64,000 bases of DNA, from positions 383,789-447,788 of the forward strand of contig VWZF01007071.1 of NCBI GenBank assembly GCA_013396755.1, given 5' to 3'. The position numbers and the translations under genes are program-made. The DNA is from Sclerurus mexicanus (taxonomy: Eukaryota; Chordata; Aves; Passeriformes; Furnariidae). The notes under the pieces were generated by a model, which saw nothing but the letters and a program-made list of their open reading frames with translations, ran no database searches and was not told where the DNA came from. Numbering within the stretch: the first letter of the stretch is position 1; each line of letters opens with the position of its first letter. Below, one piece after another: positions 52,110 to 64,000 of this stretch.

Positions 52110-52310
52110 GATGCTGGAACTCATGAATTCCAGTCCTGGTACTGACAAAAGATCACTGTGTGAGCAACTGAGCCCCTCTGTGGTACTCTTCTCAGAAGTG
52201 AAATGAGAATAGTATTTCCCACTCAGGACTGTGGAGAAAGATGAATTAATGTTTGAAAAGCCAGTCTTGCAGTGGGAAGAGTTATGTAAGAGCTAAGTGT
52301 TTATTAATGA
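52110..52310 (+). mobile_element. MIR-like SINE relic
   Basis: In order the segment reads GGAACTCATGAATTCCAGTC, ACTGTGTGAGCAACTGAGCC, CCTCTGTGG, AAGTGAAATGAGAATAGTAT, TTCCCACTCAGGACTGTGGA and GATGAATTAATGTTTGAAAA. This follows the MIR order: gaaTtCcaGtCctggctc, CTGTGTGacc, ctCTcTGTGcctc, taAAATGgGaATAaTAgtacctacCTCa, GgattGttgtgagGAttAAaT and tttgtaaAgcgc. It is diverged but collinear over about 200 bp. Confidence 0.7.
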
Positions 52311-53935
52311 TTGCCCTTTTATAGAAACTACTTCTTAGCACAGGGATATGGTAGATTAATAAAATGTGCTCTTATCTGGAAAAGAAGAGATTAGGGTGAA
52401 TTCAGGAAGATTAAATCTGTTGGAGAAACCATGAAGTTCTGACTTACCTTTCATTCTAGCAAAGCCTCACTGAATCCAATGGTTCTTTTGCCTCACTAAT
52501 ATAATGAAATCCTTTCCCCTCCGCAAAAGTCTATTTTGCTTGAGGAACAGGAAATCTTTGCAGTTTCAATTCATGGCATTACTTTGGACTTTTACAGAAC
52601 ATGACTTTGAAAGATGGTATAGTCTAGACTCCAAGGAAAAAAGCTGCTGGATCTGCAAATCTTTGGTCCTACAAAGTATCTGCTAGGACAGTGTAAGAAG
52701 TAGTCCTTTGCCCCAGCTCTGGTTTTAAAGTCCTACAAATTAATTTCTAACTGGCATGTCACTCTTGCTGTCACTCTTCCTGGTCAACTGAAAGAGTCTT
52801 GGCAGTGGGAAAGGCTCATCTGCAGAATTATTGTTGCCTTAGCTTATACCGATACATGCTTTTTCACAGTGAGCTGATATTTTTTTGCTGGAGAAGGACG
52901 AGTCTGCAGACCCATCTGATTCCCTATCCCATCCTAAATTCTGCAGCTAAAAATCCCTGCAGGATTCTGTAAGGAATGAAGTCAAGACCACAGGTTTGGG
53001 ACTTCCTGCAGGGAATGCAAGTTTCCTTTTGTGCACTGAGGGAAAAATATGCAGGAGGCCTATATTTGAGAACAGGGTGCTAACTACAGGGTGCTACTGT
53101 AAGCTAACTACAGTAGATCTGGAATTGTTTTCACATAGAGTTGAATAAAATTAAGTCCGGCAGGGCTTCTAGAAATATCTTTGGTTTGAAACTCCTTCTA
53201 ATAGGTGAATGGGACTGGGTGTTAGAGCTTATCTGATTTTGCACTTATGTTAGCATTAATGCAGGATCAAGCTATATGAGAGCAAGATAGAGTTGGATAC
53301 TATGTATCATGCAGATATTTAACTGCAAGTGCTTCTTCCTTTGTCAGTACAGCACTGATCACCTGATAGTGTTCTGGAAATAATTTGACAGAAGTGTTGA
53401 GCAATATTGGTAATTCATAGCAGTAGAATTATTTTTTAACTTTCTTCTTCAAATGCACAAAAGAAGTGCGATAGAGTAGGATAGTTAATATGATGCTCAA
53501 TCTGCTAGAAATGTAAATATCTCTCTTCATTCTAAGAAATGCTGCAACGTTTATGTAAGCAGAGGAGGTTACCATTCTGAAATTATTTAAACAGTGAGCA
53601 TTTCGTAGCTCTCTCCCGTTTGATGATTACTTTAGTGTTAAACTTTTTCCACTATTCAAAAAATGGAGACAAAGTCATACAGAATCGTGGATATCTTGTT
53701 TTGACTCGTGGTTCCACTGCTTGTTCTTTGCTCTGTAGGACCACAGAGAAGGAGAAGTGGTTACCCTCTCCAGAATGCATGAGAAGAAGACATGGATGGT
53801 ACTAGGAGAAGGGAGACTAAACTGATGTTTTGTGGAGAGCATGCATCTAACAGCAGTCTAGTTGTTCAGAATGCCTGGCAATGGAGTTAGGTTTACATAT
53901 GAAACAACGGCAGATGTCTCAAAGAATGGATGTGT

Positions 53936-53950
53936 GTATATATATATAAG
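53936..53950. repeat. Short (TA)n repeat
   Basis: GTGTATATATATATAAG, about six TA units. A similar short TA run lies at about 17992-18005. Confidence 0.85.
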
Positions 53951-55672
53951 GGTATTTGACTCCTTCCGAGCACTCCATCCTCCCTTCTGCAGGAGTTTTC
54001 ATTTCCAAATCAAGGGCATTCCAAGACTCAAAAAATCTGTGGCTAAAGATATATTACATTTGAAAAAAACTTTTGTCCTGTTGTGACGACTGTGTGATCA
54101 TCACCTTGCAGAATGAAGAAAGTATAAAAGTATCTAATATTCCAGATATTCATACATATCATGAGGTTGTTTTACATGTTTCTAATATGACAAACTATTT
54201 CCCTTGAGGGAGTTTGCAAATCAGCTAGAAGATACTGAGAATGAAATATGTTATTTTAGTAAGCTTTGATTTACAATTTTCTATAATCTGTTCCAGAATG
54301 TAGAACATCAATTGGCTTTTTGTGAGTAGTAGCAGAAAGGTACTAAAATAGAAGTTTTACTTATATGTAAATGAATAATTGAGTTGTTTTGGTTTTTTGT
54401 TTTGTTTGCTTATTTGTTTGTTTGGCTATTTTAATTTTTCAAATATTTATTTGTGGAGCCTTTTGACATTCCTTCCCAGACCCAGGTGTCTGGAAAATGG
54501 GAAATAAATACCTATATGCATTTCAGGATACATTTTCGGTATCGGGGCTGAGTAAAGCTTTTAGGAGTGAAAGGTGACTTCCCCCTTGGAGATTCTTTTC
54601 AAAGGGTCTAAAAACAAAACAGGGTTCTGTTCTCTCTTCTGGCACCATTTCCTCTGGCCTTCTAAGCAAGCTATGCAGGACAGACTACTGGACATGACAT
54701 TCACTCCTGTGTGAAATCCTTGAGATTAATGAAGGTAATAAAATGACTGAAAATGCGGCTGGGAGTGAAAACTTGCAGAAAATAGCTGTATAAAAAAAAA
54801 AAAGGACATTTGGAGAATGCTTTGGAGAGGAAAATTGATAACAAAGACAATAACACAAATTAAAAACTTTATAGAAACTCAGTTTGTATGTAATGAATCT
54901 CAAGATGTAGCTTGTCCTTGCGGTGGGTAAGTTCCTTTGTGAAAATGTAGACCTTTTGTCATCCTGAGTTGTTTGATCCTGTCCTTATTATCTGTTGACT
55001 TAGTCCTAAAATAAACAAAAGTTCTGAAGTAGGATTCTCTGTCACACATTGTATTATTTATTGGGCTGCTGAATATGAAGTTTACCTGGGCAAATAAGTA
55101 TCACTACCGCATGTTCTCTTAGCAAGAAACTGTGAATGATTTCCATCTTCTTGTCTTCACTAGGGATCTGTGAATAAAGCTATTTATTAATCTTTCAGAG
55201 AAAGTTTTTTAAAAGATTCAACTGTTTCCTTTTTTTTTTGTTTAGAGATCAGTAATGAAGGAAAAAAATGTCCTTTCTTCTCAGTCTTGTTCCCATTGCT
55301 GTGCATTGTGCAGCATCACCATCGGAACAGGCATTTAATTTAATTTTATGTGCAGTCTTGTTAGTAACCTTAGCAGAGAGGATTAGGGCTGTATGAGCTG
55401 CAAGGACTGAATGTGCATTTGCCCAGGCCTGTAGGAAGGAACTGCTGGCAGCAAGGTGGGAAGAAAGCTTGTTCAGGGACCTGTGTCTGCAGGACTGCCC
55501 TCTGTCATCTTCCACCAGTGCCAGTTGGAGAAGTTTTGGGCAGGCGCATGGAGTTTGTGGTGCTGTTCTCAGGGGAAAAGGGAGCATTATTTGAGAGGAT
55601 TCTGCTATGGTTGTCGATCACACTGATGTTTCTATTCTGTCTTCCCCTCCCTCATATCTCCTTTCCTCGCAG

Positions 55673-55810
55673 TCTGTGGCAAGCGTTACAAGAACAGGCC
55701 TGGGCTGAGCTACCACTATGCTCACACCCACCTCGCCAGCGAAGAGGGCGATGAAGCCCGTGAGCAGGAGACCCGCTCTTCCCCTGTCCACAGAAATGAA
55801 AACCACAAAC
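55673..55810 (+). CDS. DPF3: DPF3 coding exon 7 (C2H2 finger and linker)
   Basis: Two bases complete the Ile split with exon 6. Forty-five codons follow (about residues 203-247), starting CGKRYKNRPGLSYHYAHTH and continuing with LASEEGDEAREQETRSSPVH and RNENHK. The exon supplies the second Cys and both His ligands of the C2H2 finger: Cys-x2-Cys across the exon junction, twelve residues, then His-x4-His. The acidic, polar tail links the finger to the tandem PHD domain. Acceptor is CTTTCCTCGCAG. Donor C|GTGAGT leaves one base, matching a following proline codon as in the mammalian HxPQKGPDG junction. The PHD-finger exons are not in the window. Confidence 0.97.
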
Positions 55811-57126
55811 GTGAGTAGGATTTTCCCTTTACCTTTGAGATCCTTTTCAGGGATGTTGCCTCCACCTTGTCTTTGCCTCGCGGAGGCTGGCATTATTGCC
55901 TGGCTCAGTTGTGAGTGATCGAGACCTGGATGCTTGGAGCTAATCAGCCACAGCTCACATGGGTGCTGGCTCAGCTAGTCAGAAATTCATTTCAAAACCA
56001 GCATTATCTCTGCAGCAAGTCACTTTCCCATTACTGCTCCTGGAGGAAGGAAGTGGCAAGGAGAAGGGGGGGAAAGAAGAGATGCCCAACCTGCCCATCA
56101 TCAAGCAGCCTCCCAGTGGCTCTTAGCAGGGTTGTCAAGGAAATACACATCCAGTAGTTTGAGGGGGCTGCCTTTGTTTCACCTTTGAATAAGAGACTCA
56201 GATTTTAGGCCTGAAATTAACAGCACCTTTCCCCCTTATTCCTTCATGTGCTCTCCAAACAGCTTACTCTCAACTTTACCAAAAGCTGCTTCTTAGTTAC
56301 AGTTTGGGAAAATCTATGAAACCACATCAGTATTGATCTGCAAGGAGGAGAGCTGGAACATGAGAGGAGAGAAGAGTTATGTGCCTCAATTCCCCACACT
56401 GGTACAAGGCTGAAAGAAATCTTAGTGGTCCGAATGTATATATGATGAATCACATATGCTCAGTGTGAGCATAAGGTCCATCACCCTATTTGACTGTCCT
56501 TACTGTGCATCTCAGGCACAGCACAGGAAGTCAAGGAGGCTGTGTTCTATTGCTGATTTTTGTGAGTCTCTAATCCCCTGTTTCTTAATTTTCCAGTGTG
56601 CAATACTATGTGATGTTTGCTGTCACCTTGGGATTTGTGTAGAGAGCTTTGTTCACTTTCAAAAGCATGTGATCTGTGTCATTTTAGTTCAAAGTAATAA
56701 AGCAATAAAATGCTTATAGGAAAAAATATGCAGGGAAACACTTTCTAATACATTAAGAAGAACTGCGAGAAATATGGAAGTAGGAAAACATTTTCGTTCT
56801 AAGCAGGATAATTGATAATTGTCCCCTGGGAGTTGTGGGAGGGGGTTTCCTTCCTCCAAAGCATCTGCTACTAGCCACTGTCTGAGCTTGAAGGACTGTT
56901 TAGTATGAACCCATTTGGCAATCCCTATATTTCTGTCACTTTTATGCTCTACCTTCTAGTTATTCATATGTTTTGTAGATTCACAGCAAAAGTAATTTTG
57001 ACTCCTCCAGCTGTTGATAAACTCGAGCTGTCAACACACTCAGAGTGACTGCTTGGGCAGGCTGGGGAATGTCAGTGTTCAGCCAGTAGCTTTTGTTTAC
57101 TTAGCATTTACATCAGCTCTGGGGTC

Positions 57127-57150
57127 TTTTGTTTGTTTGTTTGTTTGTTT
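57127..57150. repeat. (TTTG)n microsatellite
   Basis: About six TTTG units in tandem within intron 7. Confidence 0.92.
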
Positions 57151-60100
57151 CTTCCTGTGCCTGCAGTAGTCAGTAATAATTGCATACCTGAGAGGCATAT
57201 TGCAAATCTGTATTGAATTAATATTGATAATGGCCTTGCATGGATGCCCAAACACAGAAGGGTAATGTTCCCTGCCCCCCAGCGTGTCATAGGTGCCAAG
57301 GACAGTCTTGGCCCTTGTATCTCTGGTGCTTAGGAAATGATAGAAATTAGCAGGAAGACCTAGAAAAGCTGTGGTAAGGTTAGGAGCAACTGGCTTTGGC
57401 CCATGATAAAAAGCTTTGCCTACACTGAGGGAAAGGGTAGGGTGGGAGCTGCTTGGGTCTGTGCTCCCCCAGAGTTCCTGTGTGGTGCATGTGGCAGAGG
57501 GAAGCTGCTGATGCACAGATCCACAAACAGGAAGAAGTTTAGAACCACTGGGGTAAACCACTCTGAAGCCCAGATTCCTGAGTGAAAAGAGTCTGCTTAA
57601 CAACCAGCTGGGAGCCAGAGAGGTATGGGTAACAGCCAAGCAAACGTGGAAATCAGCCCTGGGGAAAGTCTCAGATGCTAGAAGGTAACACTCCCAAATG
57701 CTTTAGTTGTCTCAGTGGCTGTTTGTTCATTTTTACCTGTTTGTTTACAGCCTTAAGCTCAGATCTTGCATCTTTGCTCTTTCACTTGGCAATATTTAAT
57801 TTATGCTGCTATGTCTCTTTCATGTGAATGCTAATTGTTCACATTCCTAATGTTCAGTCATTAAATGGTTCCTTCATACAGGGGGATGGTGGGGAGCCAG
57901 GGCATCAGATCCTTCCTCTCCCCTAAGAACTGCTAAGCATGTGTTATGAATTAGATTTGACAGGTCTGTAGCATTGTAGGTCTCATGCTTCAAGAGTCCT
58001 CTCTGCATGGGCTTGGGGGTTGAGGGGGGGCTGAGAGGGAGGGAAGGTATAGGGATGTTAATCCAAACAGCTACCCACAACCATTGAACAGGAGAACCAG
58101 AGATATGATATAGAGTATGTTCTGGTTGTTTACTTAGCAGTGTGTCAGAGATATGAGCAGCCTGATTTAGAAAAGGCAAGGCTAATTCAAACCAGCCATT
58201 TGGAATTCGCCGTGCCATAGGAGGTGAGCACCGGGTCAGTAAAGTTCAGGCCGGTGGCTGCAGCATGAACTTCCTTCCTTTGTACCAGGGATTCCTCTGC
58301 AGCTTCTGCTCCTTGCAGAACCTATGGTAACAGCAGCCCTGGCGATGCAGGAAGAAGCAGAGCTTCTGCAGGATTCAGCTATTGATGCCCTGGATGGTTT
58401 CAGCTCAAGAGCTGAAAGCCTCTTGTCTTTCTGCACACTTGGTCCCATTTATCTTCTCATGCAGAGACCAATTTGAGTAGGTCAGAAAATCATCTAGAAA
58501 TTGGAAAAGAGATGTAGATAGGAGGAACCTACCTGAAACTGAGAACCACTGAACAGGTGTGCATCAAAGAACTGAGATGGGCCCAAGTCCCAAGTCTTGC
58601 CTCCTTGGCACTTCTCACTGTCCTTGACTGTTGGAGAAGGTTTGTTTATTTACATTTCTTTACATCTTTCTCTCTTTCTGCCCTTCTTCCTCACTTATAG
58701 ATTACCCATTGCAACACGGAAGATAGTTCAATAGTTTTCTCTGGCCTTTGTCTTTCCTAAAACACCTTACCGTGTGCTTTGTTTGAGCTTTAGTTGCTTT
58801 GTTTGTATGCTTTATCTAGCCCTTTGACGCAGATAAATAGCCCTTCCTCGGTGTCTAGTCGTGCCTCTGCCTACACACGCACTTACTTCTGACCTACTCT
58901 CTGTTTTTTTTTACCTGAGTATGGAACTGTAAAAAGGAAATTATAGAAAGCTCTTAAAAAAGTTAACTTCCCCTTTTCTCAACTCCACTGCTAAAAATAA
59001 ATGATCCCATACAATTCTCAGACTTTTTCTCTGCTGGCTTTTCCTCTACATGTTGGCACCGAGAGCATGAGATTTGTGAGCCCAGGGTGCATCCAAGCCT
59101 GCCACAAAACACCTGCTGTTTTATTCCATCTCACTCCATGGGTACAGGCCAGCTCTGGGGGCAGCTGGTGCTCACAAATTTTGAGACACTTCTGATACAG
59201 GAATTGCATTAAACTTCTATCTATTGAAATGTGTCTGTGAATGAGTGTACTAGTATAAATGCTTTTCCTTAATTCCTGGAAGAATAGGATAGTGTGTCTA
59301 CATGGAGAAAAACTTCCTCTCCTTTAAAGAAGAGTTTTCAGTTGCGTTTGCTGTGTGACATGTTGGCTGCAGGCGGCTGTGCAGTAAACAGCAACTGAAC
59401 AGGATCTTATGCCCACAAGCACTTTGGCTAATGACAGTCCTAAATAAAGTACATTGTGCGGACTGTCGCTGGCCTTGCTGCTGAGTGCCATTTGGTCCAT
59501 CCTGCAGTACACACAGTTAATGAGAATGCAGTCCTGTGCCCTCCTGCCCTTCTGCTAGCTTGAGCACCTGACCTGCAAAACCACCTGTGTATGTTATTTT
59601 GTGGCATCAGTCTGTTGTACCCAGTTCCATCACAGATTTTATTATGTGGATAAATCTCTACTGGAGAGACCAGCCAAAGTTGTTTGTGTACTCTAAGCAT
59701 AATTGGATACACAGTCTCCAGAGATAAAAAATTAATGTGCTAACCTCAGTGTGCCTCCAAGCTGTCCTCCAGCTCCCCCACACAGTCATCTTTGAAACAT
59801 TTTTATTTCCATCCAGGCAGGGGGCTGGCCATGAATAAATGACGAGAGTCAGCCCCTCAGTTGGAGATGAGCTGTTTGTTCCTCTCCACAAGCAGCATCA
59901 ATTTGAAAAGCTACATCAGGCCTACTTTTTCCTTGCCTCAGTGCTGATCCTTGCTGGAGCCATGGTGGGAGCTACTTCTGCATGCAAGGATGCATCAATG
60001 CCCACCTTGCAACACGATACCCTGCAGCAGGTGCTTTTCAGTGAAAATATGTACATTACCTTGACTTATTAATTTAATCTGTTTGAATTTTTTCTCTTTT

Positions 60101-61519
60101 CAGAGCTTGCTTTCATAAGGAAAAAGACTCAGAATACTGAAAGAAACATTAGTGATTGGGGAGTTTGGAACTGTGTAAAGATTTCCCTCAAACCCTGTTG
60201 GCAGCAGTATATTACTCAGAATTTTGTGCAAGTGTTTTCGGATGCTGAGTTAAAAAACAGATCAGTTGTTTAGCATTATGGAATAGTGAAAAATCCCAAA
60301 TTTGTCTCCTATATACAGGGACCCATAGGGGACTTTTGGTTGTTTTGTTTGGAGTCTTGGGGTGGGTTTTTTTTGTTAGCTTGGTGTTTCTTTTATATAC
60401 TGCCTAAATGTTGCTGTTGATGCATAACTGTCATTGAAAAGAAATATCGAGAGCTTCTCAGTAGTTTATGGGAAATATTTTCAGTTTGACTAATTAGTTT
60501 TTGAAAACCATGTGTTGCTTCAACGGCATGTCAGCTCTTGAGACAAAAGGGTAACATTTATGTATTTATTGGGTTTTTTTTCCTTTTTCTACTATCTCCT
60601 TGCTTTTTCTGCCCTTTTTCCCTCCTCCATGTTGAATTTGAACAAAGTAGAAACTTTGAATTTGAATGGAATAGGTGCTCTCTGCCTTCTCACACTCCTC
60701 CAGTGAGTAATTTCCAGATCCAAAGCCTATGAGACGTTGCAGGGACCCAATTCATGACACTGGTCATTCTCACTTGAATACTGAGGGATGCTGCCTGACA
60801 GGGCTCTATATTGGGCATTATAATCCCTCCTTGAGGAGGGATATATTCCTTTAGCTGATGGGAATGATGTGTTTCAGTGGCCAGAGGCTACGTCTCAGGA
60901 GAGGTACCCCTCAAAGTCAGGAAATCTGTATGTTAACATGTCAAACTCTTTTGTGTGTCTTCCTATTCTGTATCTCCTAGTGTTTATCATCATGAGGCAC
61001 TAGACAGTTACCATGATTTACTGTGAGCAGTGGGGTTTGGGCTCCTGCTTTATGTGTTACTGCAGAAGACCCTATAAGATCAGTGCACAGACATTTCTAC
61101 AAAGTGCTGCCGTATGGTAGAGGAATACTGACTCCCCAAATGTACTGAGTCAGATCAGTTGATGCTGTATTTTCCTAGCTGTACCTTCCAGCTACATAGC
61201 TCACCTCCCAGCTCTTTCGTTACCTGTTCAACTTCAGGGCCACATCGATTCCTGTAAAACACATGATCAAGGGATCTTCCTTTCCCCACATTCAGAGGCT
61301 TCTCATGACTCTTACAGATGTACCTCCTTCTCCCAGCACTTTTGTAGTGCTCCTTGACTGTGCTTCTCTGTGAGCAGGGGGGCTGTAGAAAAGGCAAACC
61401 TGTCAGAGTTGCTAAAAACCGTGCAAAAAAGGCAACAGCTTCTTCTATCTCCACACTACCAGCTAACTCAAAAAAGGAGATAAAATCCAGTTACTAGGGA
61501 GAACTGGCAATACTCCGGG

Positions 61520-62240
61520 TGGGCGGTTTGCAGCACCTCTCAGTAGCATATCCTGCTTCCCTGGCTGCCAGCGAAGGGCAATGCCCGTGCTGTGCGGGGG
61601 AGTGCAGCGTGGGGAGCCAGAGCGAGCGGAGGCCCGTCGGGCGGTGCAGGCTGGTTAGCAGGACTCTGGGAACAGGACAGCAGCCAGTTCCCAGTGTTAC
61701 ACCCAAGTTCAGAGTTTGTTCAGCTGAAAACAGCATCACAGCCACAGATGTGCCACTGCAGCCTGCTGCAGGGTCCTGTATCAAGCGCCCAAACACTTCC
61801 CAGTTTAGGGTCAGCCAACATGCTTATCTTGGTGTTGGGGACAGAGTAAACATGCCCAGAGTGACTGGCCATTTCCTCTCATTCATTTTGACTTACACTT
61901 TTTCCTGGAAAACTGCACTGAAAAACCCACGCACTGAACCCAGCGGCAAGGAGCCCGCAGAGACGGCTGTGTGAGAGGGGAAGAGCCTGGAGCGCACTTC
62001 AGCTGTTCCCGGTCTGCTCCTCACCACACCATCCGTCATAGATATGTTCTTCTTTCAGTGTTCCTTCCAGGGCAGGGTCTATCCCCCACCACTGCTCACT
62101 GCACCCCGGCCACGACAGGGACAGAGGGGCTGCGTGCCCAGCCAGCCATCGTCCTCCTCTTCCATCAGGGAAAGCCGCAGCCCGAGCGCTGCTTTTCTTT
62201 TCCCTTCTCCTTAAAGACATTTTTCGACGGAATTAGCACA
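61520..62240. other. Moderately CpG-rich patch in intron 7
   Basis: CpGs cluster at 61560-61660 and again at about 61925-62240, roughly 30 by hand count over 720-780 bp. This is well above the surrounding intron but below a strong island. It may be an intronic regulatory element. Plus- and minus-strand open frames of up to 151 codons here follow from low stop density in GC-rich DNA. Confidence 0.4.
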
Positions 62241-64000
62241 TCGTACTCTCGCAAAAAAACAAAAACCCAAACAAACTCCAAGAAAGCAAACCCACCCCTT
62301 TTTCCTCCATCGTGAGGTGCGTTGACCTGATTCAGTCTCTGTTGTGCTCTGGAGGCCCTTGTTGCAAACAGAGTAAATGGCCTGGTTCGAAGCCTTTTGA
62401 ACTGAATCAAAAACGTCCAGTGGGCTTTATTGGTTTTGGATCAAACCCAGAAGAAACAGGTAAGAGCTGGACAAAATGTGCTAGGAAAAATCCCTTTGGA
62501 AGTGCATACATGTCTGGCTGTAGCCAATTCGCTGTGATCATTTGAATAGATGATGCACAGCCTCCCACCCCAACAGCAAGGCATGTACTCCACACATTCT
62601 CCACTGCCTTCTGAGTAATGTGGGTATGACAAAAAACAGGGGTAAAATGCTGCCAAACCAAGGTGCACACTTAAATTGTGGTTAAGCATTATTTTCTATT
62701 ACCTACAGGCTGAAGAAATAGATGTGATTGTGATTCGGTACCAAGGAACAGAGAAAACAGGTTTTCTTTTAAGCACTGGTTCTATCCCCCAAGTTTTTAA
62801 AGATTATGATCCAAACCATCGAAACAATTTCACTTAGAAATCAGAAAATTGGAAAACTATAAGGTTCTGTTTATTTGGGGTTTTGTCTGTATGTATTTAA
62901 GTGTCAGATTTTGAAGAAAAATGGTTTAAAATATCTGTATTCTGAATTTTCTAATTAAAAAACAGGGACAAAACCTGTTTCTTCTGAACTTGCCATCCAT
63001 ACAAAATACTCTCTGCAGCCATGAGACCTAGAAAACTGAGGTTCTTATCGAGTCATGTGGCTTCAGCAGATGATGTAGACAAGAAAAATCCTGATTTCTT
63101 GATGCTATTTCGTTATAAGCAGCTTCCTTTTATTATCAAACTGAAACCATGAGGAAGATAACTTACAGGTTTTTTGATTATTTGGGAGGGATGAAGGAAA
63201 GGTAGAACTCTCTGTAGAGCCCCTGCCTTCAAAATCAAGAAGGCACAGAAGTTATTTTGTATATTCCAGCTCAGTTGATTTGTTTCATTTTTCAGGTTTT
63301 GTCTGCAGAAAAAAGTTATTGCATGATATAGTACAGAATTTATTTAATTTACAGAACTTACTTTGCAAAAAGACTCCTGTGAATTTTAATATTTTAAATA
63401 GTTCTTTATTTTACTCAGCTCGTTATAGTTTGAAATTACCTTGATTAGACTAAGAAAAAAAAAACATTTCAGAATAAGTGAATACCAAATTTATTTGGAA
63501 ATATTGACTTTGCTTTCAGTCTGCATCCTGGTTGCACATGAATCGCCTTCAGGTTTAGAGAAACTATTATTTGACCTGTGCAAATCTTTCCATGTCTCTC
63601 CTTAATCCATTTTAAAAAGTTTTAAAGTATTGTAAAAGTAATTGTATACTCTATTTATTTTGGGGAAGATGTAGATGAAGACAGGGCCTTTGATGAAACT
63701 CTAAAGTGGCACTGACTTGAAATGGCAAGGGGTGCTGATTTAAATCCACCCTATGAGCATGCCCTAGCTCAGGCAGTACTACTCAAAGCTCTTCACAGCT
63801 TTTGATCTGTTGTTGCAGTTTGCCATGTAAAAGGAAATCAGAGGAGTTTTGAGTAAATTAGGGCAAGACCATAGTTGGTTCTCAAGCCTTTGCTTTAAGG
63901 TTCTGAATCTGGCAGAACTTTCCCTGGTGGCAGTCATCTGATCCAAATGATGCAGCTCACTGCTAGTGAGTTACTTGTTAGCTGAGCTATTTGGCTTAAG

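Larger units (their letters stand above)
44804..55672 (+). other. DPF3: DPF3 intron 6, after the alternative exon
   Basis: About 10.9 kb of A/T-rich intron ending CTTTCCTCGCAG. It contains a (GAAT)n repeat (47766-47786), an A/T homopolymer tract (50419-50473), a MIR-like relic (52110-52310) and a short TA repeat (53936-53950). A small local duplication of ACAGGGTGCTA lies near 53073-53115. No coding segments beyond chance open frames were recognised. Confidence 0.8.
55811..64000 (+). other. DPF3: DPF3 intron 7 (5' part)
   Basis: The sequence from donor GTGAGT to the window end carries no exon resembling the next conserved segment (a PQKGPDG-like start followed by a Cys-rich PHD finger). The intron is therefore at least 8.2 kb. 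It contains a (TTTG)n repeat (57127-57150), a moderately CpG-rich stretch (about 61520-62240) and possibly a very old repeat near 62390-62455. Open frames at 57097-57639 (minus) and 61519-61974 (plus) show no recognisable domain. Confidence 0.75.

Noticed and set aside
57097..57639. 180-codon open frame on the minus strand in intron 7
   Set aside because: It ends in a translated (TTTG)n repeat and shows no domain or splice context. It looks like chance.
61519..61974. 151-codon plus-strand open frame in a CpG-rich patch
   Set aside because: Low stop density follows from GC content. The peptide has no recognisable family features.
62390..62455. Possible fragment of an old amniote repeat (CAGTGGGCTTTATTGGTTTT followed by GGATCAAACCC)
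   Set aside because: The similarity to a commonly seen reptile/bird repeat phrase is too short and diverged to name.
62710..62760. Exon-like segment after TTACCTACAG, as a candidate DPF3 exon 8
   Set aside because: In the phase required by exon 7 it hits a stop codon immediately, and the sequence bears no similarity to the PHD-finger region.

Overview
This window is vertebrate nuclear DNA, most likely from a bird. It has roughly 40% GC, long introns with consensus GT-AG splice sites, a young chicken-repeat-1 (CR1) LINE 3' end with its 8-bp terminal repeat, and several old amniote SINE/LINE relics. No bacterial-style operons, RNA genes or CRISPR arrays were seen. The species cannot be fixed from the sequence.

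The window is the middle of one plus-strand gene, DPF3 (D4 zinc and double PHD finger protein 3; Cer-d4/BAF45C), a subunit of BAF (SWI/SNF) chromatin remodelers. Six constitutive coding exons are recognisable and join in frame: 6492-6652, 11696-11803, 35640-35767, 39632-39727, 44371-44449 and 55673-55810, 710 nt in total. They encode about residues 11-247: the conserved DPF N-terminal region, the acidic/basic linker with a nuclear localisation-like stretch, and the C2H2 zinc finger. The first coding exon (about 11 residues) must lie upstream. The exons for the tandem PHD fingers, which bind acetylated histone H3, must lie downstream, because no PHD-like exon was found between 55811 and 64000.

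The introns hold the other points of interest. (1) A 42-nt in-frame alternative exon at 44762-44803, only 312 nt after exon 6, would insert 14 residues inside the zinc-binding CxxC of the C2H2 finger. (2) A possible 39-nt in-frame exon at 40744-40782 has a (TTTC)n microsatellite as its polypyrimidine tract. (3) A CpG-island-like segment at about 17490-17960, deep in the 23.8-kb intron 3, contains a full consensus match to the CTCF core motif at 17735-17748. Two weaker CpG-rich patches lie near 26235-26470 and 61520-62240.

Mobile-element content is low and mostly ancient. There is a reverse-transcriptase relic of a CR1/L3-type LINE on the minus strand (690-1015), an old CR1/L3-like 3' region on the plus strand (4835-5003), one younger CR1 3' end on the minus strand (21334-21619), and several MIR-like SINE relics. 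The rest is ordinary intronic sequence with simple repeats. None of the long open frames outside the DPF3 exons looks like a gene. I found no wholly new biological system; the splice-controlled zinc finger and the intronic CpG/CTCF element are the best leads.
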